This document shows, in pieces, positions 1 to 6,505 of a stretch of DNA of 9,642 nt (positions within the stretch are counted from its first letter, which is position 1; every line of letters begins with the position of its first letter). The notes beneath the pieces were generated by a model, which was given only the letters and a program-made list of their open reading frames with translations, had not been told where the DNA came from and did not search any database. The DNA is from Acidobacteriota bacterium (GTDB taxonomy: Bacteria; Acidobacteriota; Blastocatellia; Pyrinomonadales; Pyrinomonadaceae), in contig JAHEEZ010000129.1 of assembly GCA_024640445.1 (NCBI GenBank), forward strand, positions 1-9,642, read 5' to 3'. The position numbers and the translations under genes are program-made.

Positions 1-8
1 GGGAATGC

Positions 9-503
9 CTAAAGCACTACCAAAGGAATTTCAACAGCAAGCTGGAGATCGATCAAGAGTCCGATTCGCTTGTCCAGCTGGAAGAATAACGCCGCCTTCT
101 TGCCCGGCAGCGCTTTTCCGTTCCGTCCCAGGTATTTAAGCCTGAGATCCGCAAAGGCCTTGTCAAGCATGATCGACCGCTCACTGAGACTCGCGGCGGT
201 CGTATCGCTTAGGTTCTCAAAATTCTTCGCGTAATCCGAGATCAAAGAAAGCCTTTGGTCGTTCAGGTTCTTGACCTCAGCCGCATACTCATCATAAATC
301 GGCCAGAATTTCGTGGCTTCCGCATCGCTCAATTCCATGTTGAGAGCGATGAGCTGCTTTTTTCCGGACCTGAGGTCTTTCCTTAGAAGCTGAACATACT
401 GGTCATATTGGCTGTCAGCTTCTCCGTCCTGGCCAAACGAAACGCCTGCCAGCAACAGTGTCGAAGCGGCGGCGATCAAAAACAAAACAAATGATTTCTT
501 CAT
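9..503 (-). CDS. Small exported helical protein, Spy/CpxP-like in style, function unknown
   Basis: The 164-residue product begins with a clear signal peptide (MKK, hydrophobic core about residues 5-20, probable cleavage after SFG or just beyond), so it should be exported to the periplasm. The mature part is charged, looks almost wholly alpha-helical and has no cysteine. Visible landmarks are a segment around residues 56-73 containing LSDAEATKFWPIYDEY, and a C-terminal segment around 131-163 with ALPGKKAALFFQLDKR followed by LLIDLQLAVEIP. This layout resembles small periplasmic proteins seen repeatedly in Acidobacteria and Bacteroidetes, loosely like Spy/CpxP stress chaperones, but I see no true LTxxQ motif and assign no function. 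An AGGGG stretch about 10 bases upstream is an acceptable ribosome binding site. The gene follows 628-1203 on the same strand after 124 bases, so cotranscription is possible but not shown. Confidence 0.85.
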   Translation of the reverse strand: MKKSFVLFLIAAASTLLLAGVSFGQDGEADSQYDQYVQLLRKDLRSGKKQLIALNMELSDAEATKFWPIYDEYAAEVKNLNDQRLSLISDYAKNFENLSDTTAASLSERSIMLDKAFADLRLKYLGRNGKALPGKKAALFFQLDKRIGLLIDLQLAVEIPLVVL

Positions 504-543
504 CTCTGGTATCCCCTGAGCGTCACTGAACTTTCACAAGATT

Positions 544-589
544 CTGGGTCTTCGTGTACAAACCCGTACCCGCAAGGCGGGCGACCCAG
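544..589. other. Nested inverted repeats between two co-directional genes
   Basis: CTGGGTC at 544-550 is the exact reverse complement of GACCCAG at 583-589. Inside lie a second stem, CCCGC (569-573) against GCGGG (577-581) with a 3-base loop, and two GTAC tetramers at 556-559 and 566-569. In RNA of the minus strand this would give a branched hairpin in the leader of the 9-503 gene. There is no T-tract beside it, so it is not a standard intrinsic terminator. It could be a structured leader, a processing site or chance. Confidence 0.35.
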
Positions 590-627
590 GCAATGCCCCA
601 CCCCGGTTGGCCTCCGTTGTTCGGCTA

Positions 628-1203
628 CTAATTAGAGAATCTGATATTTGTGAGATCCCAGGGGTTCTGGAACGTCTCAATCTCGATCTCGTTGTCTTTG
701 TTCAATTTGACCTTTGCGGCCGGAAACAATTTCCCGGTGCTCTTGCCTTTCTCCTTTCGAAGAATGATCTCGCCCATCGAAACCTGATAATCAGCTGAGC
801 GAGAAGAGGCCCAATTTTCCGCAAATGTGATCGGCCGGTCGGTCACGAACCTGATCATGCGGCTGCCGTCCGGAAGGTTGACGCTGCGGATGAAGTTGAC
901 ATCGAAACCAAGCGTACCTGTAATGGCGATCCTTCCCTTGGACTTCATCTTGTCGAGCGCGTTTACTAGCCCTTGCGAACCCTTCTCGGTAAACGCCTCC
1001 AACAACGCTGCCCTCTCTTCTTGATCCGAGTATTCCCGTATCCAGAAATCGACGCTAATGACTTTGCCCAACTGAGTAGACGTGCCCCTCGCATTCGCGT
1101 TTATCTTCTCTGTCTTTTGCGCCAACGCAGTTGAAGCCGAAAGCAAAAGGATTCCAAGAAGAAGCGGGACTAACGTGTAATTTCTATTAAATATCCTGTT
1201 CAT
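628..1203 (-). CDS. Small exported protein of unknown function, Acidobacteria-type family
   Basis: The frame is open from 1227, but the start is placed at 1203 (191 residues) because an AAGGAG lies 9 bases upstream of that ATG, and the signal peptide then begins properly with MNRIFNRNY before a hydrophobic core (about 11-22) and a likely cleavage at ALA-Q (residue 28/29). The mature protein looks like a compact mixed alpha/beta domain without cysteines. Segments that stand out are NARGTSTQLGKVISVDFWI (about 37-55), FTEKGSQGLVNALDKM (71-86), IAITGTLGFD (92-101), MIRFVTDRPITFAE (116-129), KSTGKLFPAAKVKL (154-167) and a C-terminal QNPWDL (179-184). I recall similar hypothetical proteins in Acidobacteria but know no assigned function. 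It is transcribed away from the 1552-2658 gene and ahead of 9-503. An extracytoplasmic location is the only confident statement. Confidence 0.85.
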   Translation of the reverse strand: MNRIFNRNYTLVPLLLGILLLSASTALAQKTEKINANARGTSTQLGKVISVDFWIREYSDQEERAALLEAFTEKGSQGLVNALDKMKSKGRIAITGTLGFDVNFIRSVNLPDGSRMIRFVTDRPITFAENWASSRSADYQVSMGEIILRKEKGKSTGKLFPAAKVKLNKDNEIEIETFQNPWDLTNIRFSN

Positions 1204-1212
1204 TTCAAGATT

Positions 1213-1218
1213 CTCCTT
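1213..1218 (-). promoter_or_regulatory. Ribosome binding site deciding the start at 1203
   Basis: The minus strand reads AAGGAG here, 9 bases before the ATG at 1203-1201. The in-frame ATG at 1227 lies upstream of this site, so the eight extra residues it would add are unlikely to be translated. Confidence 0.75.
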
Positions 1219-1256
1219 ACTAAACATCTGACATTCCGTTTCTATTTAGTCACTCG

Positions 1257-1292
1257 CTTTATCAGATAAGTGTACTAAGTGGCTTATCAAAG
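1257..1292. promoter_or_regulatory. GATAAG/CTTATC inverted repeat with direct TAAGTG repeat, candidate operator
   Basis: GATAAG (1265-1270) is the reverse complement of CTTATC (1283-1288), flanked by CTTT (1257-1260) and AAAG (1289-1292). Nested within are the perfect dyad TTATC-A-GATAA (1259-1269) and a direct repeat TAAGTG at 1267-1272 and 1276-1281. The cluster lies 54-89 bases upstream of the 628-1203 start, where the promoter of that gene should be. The base pattern is seen directly; regulator binding is inferred. No good -35/-10 pair could be assigned. Confidence 0.4.
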
Positions 1293-1421
1293 ACTGCCTG
1301 TCAATTCGTACAGGTTTCGAAAAATCCCGACCGATCCAGGGGCGTTCGCCTTCACCAGCACGAGAACAAGACAATCACAGAAGATGAGTGCATGCTTAAC
1401 GATATCGACATTTGAGCCGAT

Positions 1422-1468
1422 TGTCACTTGCCGCGCAGGAGTTCCACTTCCCCTGTCACTAGTGACAG
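1422..1468. promoter_or_regulatory. Perfect 16-base palindrome plus upstream half-site, candidate operator
   Basis: CTGTCACTAGTGACAG at 1453-1468 is a perfect 16-base palindrome. The half-site TGTCACT also occurs at 1422-1428, starting 32 bases before the TGTCACT at 1454-1460, close to three turns of B-DNA, so both would face the same side. The palindrome ends 83 bases before the start of the barrel gene at 1552. This is the arrangement expected of a dimeric helix-turn-helix regulator, but no regulator gene is in the window and the family cannot be named. A small hairpin, GACGA (1527-1531) with TCGTC (1535-1539), sits just before the ribosome binding site of that gene. Confidence 0.5.
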
Positions 1469-1551
1469 TAACAACCCTTTATCGTTTCGTGTACCATTGG
1501 AACATTGTAGAACACCCGTAGGGCGAGACGAACCTCGTCCGGAGACGGTGA

Positions 1552-2658
1552 ATGTTGGAGAAAGCATGTTATATGGATCGAATTACTAGGTTTGTTTATC
1601 ACAGTCTGGTCATTGCGGTGGTCGCATTTTCTGCTGTTGTTACTACCGACGCACAGGAAGTTTCAGGTCAGTCGAAGGGTAGAGCCAAGACAAAAGCCTC
1701 AGCCGCTAAGGCTAAAGACGAAGGCTCTTCTGAACGAAAAGAAGATGCAATGAACGGCGATCACATAGAGGAGGTGGCATTCACGAAAGTGAACGCCGAG
1801 TTCCCGACCGCCCGCTTCACACCTCGTCGGGATGCTTTTTCGAAACCATCGGACTTTGACTTTAGCGAAGCAAAGACGACGGATAACTCGATCAAGGAAT
1901 CCGAGACAACCGCTCCTCAGCAAGACTCGGGCGGTGGAGACACTGAACTGGCCCAGAAACTGTCAAACCCGGTCGCGTCGCTTATCAGCGTACCGTTTCA
2001 AAACAACTTTGACTTTGGAATGGGCCCGGACAAGAAAGGCTTCAGATATACGCTGAATTTCCAGCCTGTGATACCGATCGCGTTGAACAAAGACTGGAAC
2101 CTGATCTCGCGAACGATCCTTCCGATCATTTACCAGAACAAGGTTGCCAACAATTCGAGTCAGTTCGGACTTGGGGACATTACTCAGAGTTTTTTCTTCT
2201 CGCCAAACAAGTCGAAACCTTTTGTTTGGGGACTCGGTCCAGTTCTCAATATCCCGACCGCGACGAACAAATACCTGGGTACCCAGAAACTTGGCATAGG
2301 ACCGACGGGACTGATATTGAAACAGCAGGGCCAGTGGACCGTAGGATTCCTGGCGTTCCACACCTGGTCGGTCGCAGGCAAGTCGACAAGAGCTGATGTC
2401 AGTCTCACCTTCGCGCAGCCTTTTGTTTCATATACGACGAAGACCGCTTGGACGATCGGGGTCAATACCGAAAGCACTTATGAGTGGAATTCAAAGACAG
2501 CGGGAATTCCTGTCAATTTCTCTGTTTCAAAACTTACGAAGTTCGGCAAGCGTCCGGTAAGTCTCGGAGCAGGTTTGAAATGCTGGGCCAGGAGTACTCC
2601 GGGCGGGCCCCGGTATTGTGGATTTCGGCTGATAATTACGCCGCTCTTTCCGAAGTAG
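1552..2658 (+). CDS. Outer-membrane beta-barrel protein of the 'neuromedin U'/transporter-like family
   Basis: The 368-residue product has a signal peptide (hydrophobic core about 18-30, probable cleavage TDA-QE at 34/35), then a long low-complexity linker (about 36-130) rich in Lys, Ser, Ala, Glu and Asp, then a compact barrel-like domain. That domain opens with LAQKLSNPVASLISVPFQNN (133-152) and contains a GPD turn (158-160), LNFQPVIPIALNKDWNLISR (168-187), FGLGDI (205-210), WGLGPVLNIPTAT (226-238) and alternating amphipathic strands up to the terminal GFRLIITPLFPK. This pattern matches a widespread outer-membrane family often mislabelled 'neuromedin U' or 'transporter'; its cargo is unknown. 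GGAG at 1541-1544, 7 bases before the ATG, supports this start over the Met at residue 8. The disordered linker is longer than I would expect for the family. It is divergent to 628-1203 and followed at once by a pseudogene. Confidence 0.85.
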   Translation: MLEKACYMDRITRFVYHSLVIAVVAFSAVVTTDAQEVSGQSKGRAKTKASAAKAKDEGSSERKEDAMNGDHIEEVAFTKVNAEFPTARFTPRRDAFSKPSDFDFSEAKTTDNSIKESETTAPQQDSGGGDTELAQKLSNPVASLISVPFQNNFDFGMGPDKKGFRYTLNFQPVIPIALNKDWNLISRTILPIIYQNKVANNSSQFGLGDITQSFFFSPNKSKPFVWGLGPVLNIPTATNKYLGTQKLGIGPTGLILKQQGQWTVGFLAFHTWSVAGKSTRADVSLTFAQPFVSYTTKTAWTIGVNTESTYEWNSKTAGIPVNFSVSKLTKFGKRPVSLGAGLKCWARSTPGGPRYCGFRLIITPLFPK

Positions 2659-2957
2659 GACGTTTCGGCACAGGCGACGGTTTCGATCGACGTGACATCC
2701 ACCTCGAGACTGCTTCCGAACAAGAAAACCGTTGGAATAAACGGCACGCTTACGTCCCTCGACACTGACGGAACGACCAGCGACAACCAAGGTTCAGCGG
2801 CGGAGCTGTTATCGGCGGCATCGCGGGCGGCGGCAAGGGCGCCGGGGCTTGGGCGTTGACTGGTGTTATCGCGAAGAAAGTTTCGAAGGGAAAGGAAGCT
2901 GAAGTCAAATCAGGAACGGAAGATCTCGCTTACGAAGTATTTATATCGATCACCTAA
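2659..2957 (+). pseudogene. Truncated, frameshifted remnant of a glycine-zipper envelope protein
   Basis: The frame continues open straight after the TAG of the barrel gene and reads ATVSIDVTSTSRLLPNKKTV then GINGTLTSLDTDGTTSDNQ (about 2674-2790). It then leaves frame near 2791-2802. Shifting to the frame that starts GGA at 2802 gives GAVIGGIAGGGKGAGAWAL followed by TGVIAKKVSKGKEAEVKSGT and a stop TAA at 2955-2957. The glycine-rich GG.AGGGKGA stretch followed by KGKEAEVKSGTE is the typical C-terminal half of Acidobacteria-type glycine-zipper proteins, whose N-terminus (signal peptide and substrate domain) is missing here. No start codon with a ribosome binding site is visible. A one-base loss, or two-base gain, in the GC-rich stretch around 2795-2803 would explain the shift. 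The stop overlaps the stop codon of the convergent kinase gene. A sequencing error could account for the frameshift but not for the missing N-terminus. Confidence 0.7.
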
Positions 2958-4738
2958 ACCTCGCCATCCCGTGGATTGCTTAATGGCACCCTGACTTTGA
3001 TCACGGTGCCTTTTCCTATTTCAGACGCCAGTTCAAAGTTTCCGTCAATGTAATTTACCCTTTCATCAATGCTAACCAGGCCAAGCAAGCCATCGTGCCT
3101 CTCGGCCTCGTGATCGAATCCCGAACCGTCGTCCGAAACTTCAAGGCATAGTTCGTTGCCCAGCACCTTCATCTTTACGTCAACCCGTTCAGCATCAGCG
3201 TGTTTCACAATGTTCTGCAAAGATTCCTGAACCACGCGGTAGATGCACAAGGAAATATCATCATTCAGCACGGGAAGCGGCTCCTGAAAATCTGTTGCGA
3301 TCTCAAGCTTTCCCGCTTCATTCATCTCGGAGCAAAGGCTCTTGATCGCCCGGTCCAGGCCAAGCTGCCTCAGCTTTGTAGGGTGAAGTCTCCGAGAAAG
3401 ATCGTGAACGTCTTGGGCGGTAGATTGAACGCTTGCGACAACTTCCTGAATGCTGCCTTTTAGTTCCTCATCCTTATCCGATATTGACCTGGAGAGCAGT
3501 TCCAGACGTATCGAGATCAAGGCGAGGCTTTGCGAGAGATCATCGTGGAGGTCTCTGGCAAGATTGGACCGCTCATCCTCCGCCACAGCGATCAAGCGGC
3601 CGCTTATCCGGTGAAGATTTCTTTCCGTTTCCTTTTGTTCGGTTATATCGATCGCGGCCATTTGGAACATGGGCGAATCTGCCTGATCCATGGACACTTG
3701 AATAAAAGAGCGCACCCAGCGTATACCGCCTTCGGGCAATTCGATCCGGTATTCCAAATCACATTTGGTCCGCGAACTCCATAAGCTCCCGAGCTGTTTC
3801 CTGACCTCGCCCCGGTCGTCAGGATGCACCCTGCGGATCCACCCGTCCAGAGAAACAGTCTCTGAAGGATCAAATCCAAAAATCTCGTAATAAGCGCCAG
3901 AGACCTTGATCTCCGGGGCGCCGCGTTCAATGGTGAGCAGAGCCACCGCAACGACGCTCCGCGAGAGGCCGATAAGGGAATCGGAGGCCTGCAGCTTCTT
4001 ATTCGCTTCGTTCACCAATCCCTCAAGTTCCGGCGCCGTTGCCGCCGCATGTGATATATCCCGGCCCGCTACGATCAAGACGGTCGTGACAAATATGCTT
4101 GTGATCAGTGGTATTTTCCATGGACCCCAAACGAATAAGACAACAGTTCCAAGGGCGCTGACCATGAAGAATGTTGATGCTGCGATGAGATGGACCGAAC
4201 TACGAAACCCTGATTTCCTGATGCTCTCGATCGCGGTGATCACAAAATAAAGCACAATAACGGCAAGACTGCCTTGTGCCAGGATCGAGAACGGACTGAC
4301 GATACCGATCGGATACGCAAACTGTTCACCAAGCAATGTTCCGTTCCCAAGTGAGGTGATCTCGTAGTAGTTCACGTTCGGATGTACGATGAAATTGATC
4401 AGCACAGCCAGTGTCCTTCCGGCAATTCCAACTTTCAGCAGCCAAGTCTGAGTTCCGCCGTACCGAAGATGTATGAACACTGAAAGGGAGATGATCGTGA
4501 GCAAGGCAGGAAGATGCAGCCATCTGATCAGAGCGCCGTATTCTTCAGGTGTCGAGGATTTCATTAGCGCGAACTCGATGCCGGCGACCATCACTCCACC
4601 TAATGCGGCCAGCGCGAATGCCAGTGCCACCCGATTTCTTCGGTCGCGAAACCACGTCTCCATTTGCGCCAGGAAAAGCACAAGACTCAGAGTCCCGGCA
4701 ACGATCTGTCCTATCCCGATTATTCCAATTTCAACCAT
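2954..4738 (-). CDS. Membrane sensor histidine kinase (7TM - PAS - HisKA_3 - HATPase)
   Basis: The 594-residue kinase has about seven hydrophobic helices in residues 5-225 (near 5-25, 36-58, 74-91, 100-118, 145-170, 181-204, 210-225), resembling the N-terminal 7TM module of some histidine kinases. A PAS fold follows at about 260-368 (GAYYEIFGFDP, then WIRRVHPDDR and LEYRIELPEGGIRWVRSF) ending in the usual AAIDITEQK linker. The HisKA_3 box, ERSNLARDLHDDLSQ at 388-403, places the phospho-accepting His at 398. The ATPase has its N-box near RVVQESLQNIVKHA (501-514), the G1 motif DDGSG (536-540) and GLLGL (550-554). This is the NarL/UhpB-type kinase class, which normally phosphorylates a LuxR-type response regulator; none is in the window. 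The signal sensed cannot be told from the sequence. No clear Shine-Dalgarno precedes the ATG at 4738. Its stop overlaps that of the convergent pseudogene. Confidence 0.95.
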   Translation of the reverse strand: MVEIGIIGIGQIVAGTLSLVLFLAQMETWFRDRRNRVALAFALAALGGVMVAGIEFALMKSSTPEEYGALIRWLHLPALLTIISLSVFIHLRYGGTQTWLLKVGIAGRTLAVLINFIVHPNVNYYEITSLGNGTLLGEQFAYPIGIVSPFSILAQGSLAVIVLYFVITAIESIRKSGFRSSVHLIAASTFFMVSALGTVVLFVWGPWKIPLITSIFVTTVLIVAGRDISHAAATAPELEGLVNEANKKLQASDSLIGLSRSVVAVALLTIERGAPEIKVSGAYYEIFGFDPSETVSLDGWIRRVHPDDRGEVRKQLGSLWSSRTKCDLEYRIELPEGGIRWVRSFIQVSMDQADSPMFQMAAIDITEQKETERNLHRISGRLIAVAEDERSNLARDLHDDLSQSLALISIRLELLSRSISDKDEELKGSIQEVVASVQSTAQDVHDLSRRLHPTKLRQLGLDRAIKSLCSEMNEAGKLEIATDFQEPLPVLNDDISLCIYRVVQESLQNIVKHADAERVDVKMKVLGNELCLEVSDDGSGFDHEAERHDGLLGLVSIDERVNYIDGNFELASEIGKGTVIKVRVPLSNPRDGEV

Positions 4739-5123
4739 AAATGAAATCAGCTTTAATAACCCGTTTCGTGAGTCAGATACCTAACGGCACGGCCCCTTCT
4801 TAATTTGAAACGCGCAGGTGCGTAAAGGAATGTGCTGGAATCGGCAGGGACCTATTAACGATTCAACTGAGCGCATATTCGTTTGCTCGAGACACAAAAC
4901 GTCCCGCATGCAAATCGTATTGACGGAATGCTCCTGTACTAAACTGTGGAAGTAAAAGTAATTCATAAAGTTAGCACTTGGGCTAATTGTTATCAATTAG
5001 CTCCGTTCGCTCCAAGCCGCTCCCTTCTAACTGAACAGGTGCTCTTCCGTTTCTGACCCTTGGAAATGACGGGAATGGGTAGAACCACAGATGGGAGGGA
5101 TTTGCACGGAAAGGAGCAGGCCC
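4739..5123. other. Intergenic region upstream of the kinase gene, no convincing gene
   Basis: An open frame of 71 codons exists on the minus strand (4781-4996), but it has no signal peptide, motif or good ribosome binding site and reads like chance. No standard -35/-10 pair for the kinase could be assigned. The only structured elements are the inverted repeat at 4982-5001 and AACCACAGATGG at 5083-5094, which resembles the reverse complement of the CCGTGGTT motif in the repeat array that follows and may be the decayed outer edge of that array. Confidence 0.5.
4982..5001. promoter_or_regulatory. A+T-rich perfect inverted repeat (8-base arms)
   Basis: GCTAATTG (4982-4989) and CAATTAGC (4994-5001) are exact reverse complements separated by TTAT. 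The A+T-rich arms and short spacer suit an operator better than a terminator, because no T-tract follows on either strand. It lies about 245 bases upstream of the kinase start and about 700 upstream of the DUF1036 gene, so its target is unclear. Confidence 0.35.
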
Positions 5124-5251
5124 AACCGCGGAGGCGCTGAGACGCGGAGATTTTTGGGCATGTTACACCGCGTTCATCGCCCTAGTTTCAATTCGAGTTC
5201 ACGCTATTCATCCGTGGTTAGTTCCCTCTGCGACTCTGTGTCTCCGCGGTT
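5124..5251. repeat. Hairpin repeat unit 1
   Basis: Left arm 5124-5150, right arm 5226-5251. Interior includes TTTTTGGGCATGTTACACCG and TTCATCCGTGGTTAG. The interior is closer to that of unit 3 than to unit 2 (shared GCGTTCAT and CCCTAGTTTCA). Confidence 0.8.
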
Positions 5252-5286
5252 AGTCGTCTTTCGCTATTGATTTCACGAAGGGGGGC

Positions 5287-5414
5287 AACCGCCGAGGCGC
5301 TGAGACGCTGAGAGTTTTGGGCATCATGCCGCAGGTTCAGAGTCTGAACTTCGATCTGTATTCATCCCATTCATCCGTGGTTAATTCCCTCCGCGACTCT
5401 GCGTCTCCGCGGTT
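5287..5414. repeat. Hairpin repeat unit 2
   Basis: Left arm 5287-5314 (with GCCG in place of GCGG, and ending CGCTGAGAG), right arm 5389-5414. The middle of the interior (about 5324-5358) differs from units 1 and 3, while both ends match them. Confidence 0.8.
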
Positions 5415-5449
5415 AGTCGTCTTTCGCTATTGATTTCACGAAGGGGGGC

Positions 5450-5568
5450 AACCGCGGAGGCGCAGAGAGTTTTGGGCATGTTAAAGCGCGTTCATAGCCC
5501 TAGTTTCAGGTCGAGTTCATCCCATTCATCCGTGGCTATTCCCTCTGCGACTCTGTGTCTCCGCGGTT
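5450..5568. repeat. Hairpin repeat unit 3, shortened left arm
   Basis: The left arm 5450-5469 has lost 8 bases relative to unit 2. The right arm 5543-5568 is identical to that of unit 1. The unit ends 139 bases before the DUF1036 start; an open frame extending that gene upstream to 5555 runs into this arm, which argues against the longer start. Confidence 0.8.
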
Positions 5569-5707
5569 GAATCTCTCCTATGCTCAGAGCCAGCTCTCCT
5601 TTCCATTCACAAATTTCCCGACTTGTGCAAATCCCTTGGGAACCTCAGTTCCAGAACCGTCTTTGACAGAGTGGTTATACTCAAAGAATCAAAACCGGGG
5701 AAAAACA

Positions 5708-6505
5708 ATGAACACAAAACGACTTTCTTACATTCCGGCATTATTTCTTGTTGGCCTGTTCGCGGCGTCCGGCGTCAGCGCGCACGAGGGACTGACCGTC
5801 GAGATCAAAAACAATTCGGGCGAGAAACGAAAGATCTGCGCGTATAAAGGTATTTCCAATATCGACCTGACCGCCCAGCGCTGCTTTACGATGAGTCCTG
5901 ACGAGTCAGTGCTCTGGAACCGGCAAGGCGATCGCTCGAACTTCAAGGTTAAGATCTTCGAGTCCAACACGCTCGTGGACAAATACCTCTATACACGTGA
6001 ATTGCCCGGCGACACCCAAACGATTCTCATCGGCGAGGGTGGCAAGTTCGGATCCACCCGCCAGGAACGAAAACCCGCCGCCATTAAGTACTGGCTGAAG
6101 GTCTGTAACTACCAGTTTGACGAGACCGTATATTTCACGATCGGACTTGAGACCAACGACGTATTTATGACACGCGGCTGGTGGGACGTCGCGAAGGATG
6201 CATGCGTGGACCTGGATATCAGCGAGATGCTCAAGAGGGACTGGAAAGTTCCTTACGGCAACTTGCCGAAGACATATTATTACGCCAGGACATATGGAAA
6301 CAGCCCTCTGTTTTGGGTGGGCGGAGAAACCGACCAGAGCCTCTGCATCAACGAAAAGAAGGCTTTCAGCCTTTCCCAGTTCTTGAAAGGCGGTTCCGGG
6401 ACGCGCGAGGCCAATCCATGCAACGGCACAGGTGAAATGAAAGTGAAGTTCCGGAAGATGAACGATCCGATAGCAAGCGAGGAATTCTATTATCTGACTT
6501 TCTAG
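5708..6505 (+). CDS. Secreted DUF1036 domain protein
   Basis: The start is set at 5708 (265 residues) because GGGG lies 7 bases upstream and a signal peptide begins there: MNTKRLSYIP, hydrophobic core about 9-22, probable cleavage VSA-HE at 25/26. The frame is open back to 5555, but that extension enters a repeat and lacks a signal. The mature protein has two halves. Residues 28-110 hold Cys44 and Cys59 and look beta-rich. Residues about 129-222 match DUF1036 in layout: LKVCNYQFDETVYFTIG, then TRGWWDVAKDACVDLD (156-170), then YYYARTYG (190-197), FWVGG and LCINEKKAFSL. Cys133, Cys166, Cys213 and Cys238 could form disulfides outside the cytoplasm. DUF1036 has no established biochemical role that I know. 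The gene stands alone on the plus strand and converges on the 6663-7682 gene. Confidence 0.88.
   Translation: MNTKRLSYIPALFLVGLFAASGVSAHEGLTVEIKNNSGEKRKICAYKGISNIDLTAQRCFTMSPDESVLWNRQGDRSNFKVKIFESNTLVDKYLYTRELPGDTQTILIGEGGKFGSTRQERKPAAIKYWLKVCNYQFDETVYFTIGLETNDVFMTRGWWDVAKDACVDLDISEMLKRDWKVPYGNLPKTYYYARTYGNSPLFWVGGETDQSLCINEKKAFSLSQFLKGGSGTREANPCNGTGEMKVKFRKMNDPIASEEFYYLTF

Larger units (their letters stand above)
5124..5568. repeat. Tandem array of three long-hairpin repeat units, 163-base period
   Basis: Left arms (AACCGCGGAGGCG type) start at 5124, 5287 and 5450, exactly 163 bases apart. Right arms (CTCTGCGACTCTG...CCGCGGTT) end at 5251, 5414 and 5568. A 35-base spacer between units is identical in its two copies (5252-5286 and 5415-5449). 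In unit 1, 21 of 26 positions of the two arms are Watson-Crick complementary, and three of the remaining five are G-T, so RNA or a cruciform could fold a stem of about 26 pairs over a loop of about 76 bases. Each unit also holds TTTTGGGCAT next to the left arm and ATTCATCCGTGG before the right arm. Short forms of these sequences are common intergenic repeats in Acidobacteria and related phyla; their role is not known to me. No coding capacity was seen. Confidence 0.85.

Noticed and set aside
1279..1521. Open frame of 80 codons on the plus strand in the divergent gap
   Set aside because: No ribosome binding site, signal or motif; it covers the operator candidates and is probably chance.
1561..1573. 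Alternative start at the Met at 1573 of the barrel gene
   Set aside because: The nearest GGAG is 13 bases away, too far, whereas the ATG at 1552 has GGAG at 7 bases.
2478..2790. Two overlapping minus-strand open frames of 87 and 102 codons across the barrel gene end
   Set aside because: They overlap each other in different frames, are antisense to the conserved end of the barrel gene and the remnant, and lack motifs.
4781..4996. Open frame of 71 codons on the minus strand upstream of the kinase
   Set aside because: Odd composition rich in Cys, His and Phe, no recognisable domain and no ribosome binding site; likely chance.
5124..5568. CRISPR-like array, because repeats and spacers are regular
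   Set aside because: The period is 163 bases, units are inverted repeats over 100 bases long, the spacers are identical rather than unique, and no cas gene is near.
5663..5681. TTGACA followed by TATACT upstream of the DUF1036 gene, looking like a sigma70 promoter
   Set aside because: Only 7 bases separate the two hexamers, against the usual 16-18, and neither pairs with a good partner at normal spacing.
5555..5707. Longer N-terminus for the DUF1036 protein starting at 5555
   Set aside because: The extension starts inside a repeat arm, would bury the signal peptide by 51 residues, and a ribosome binding site supports 5708.
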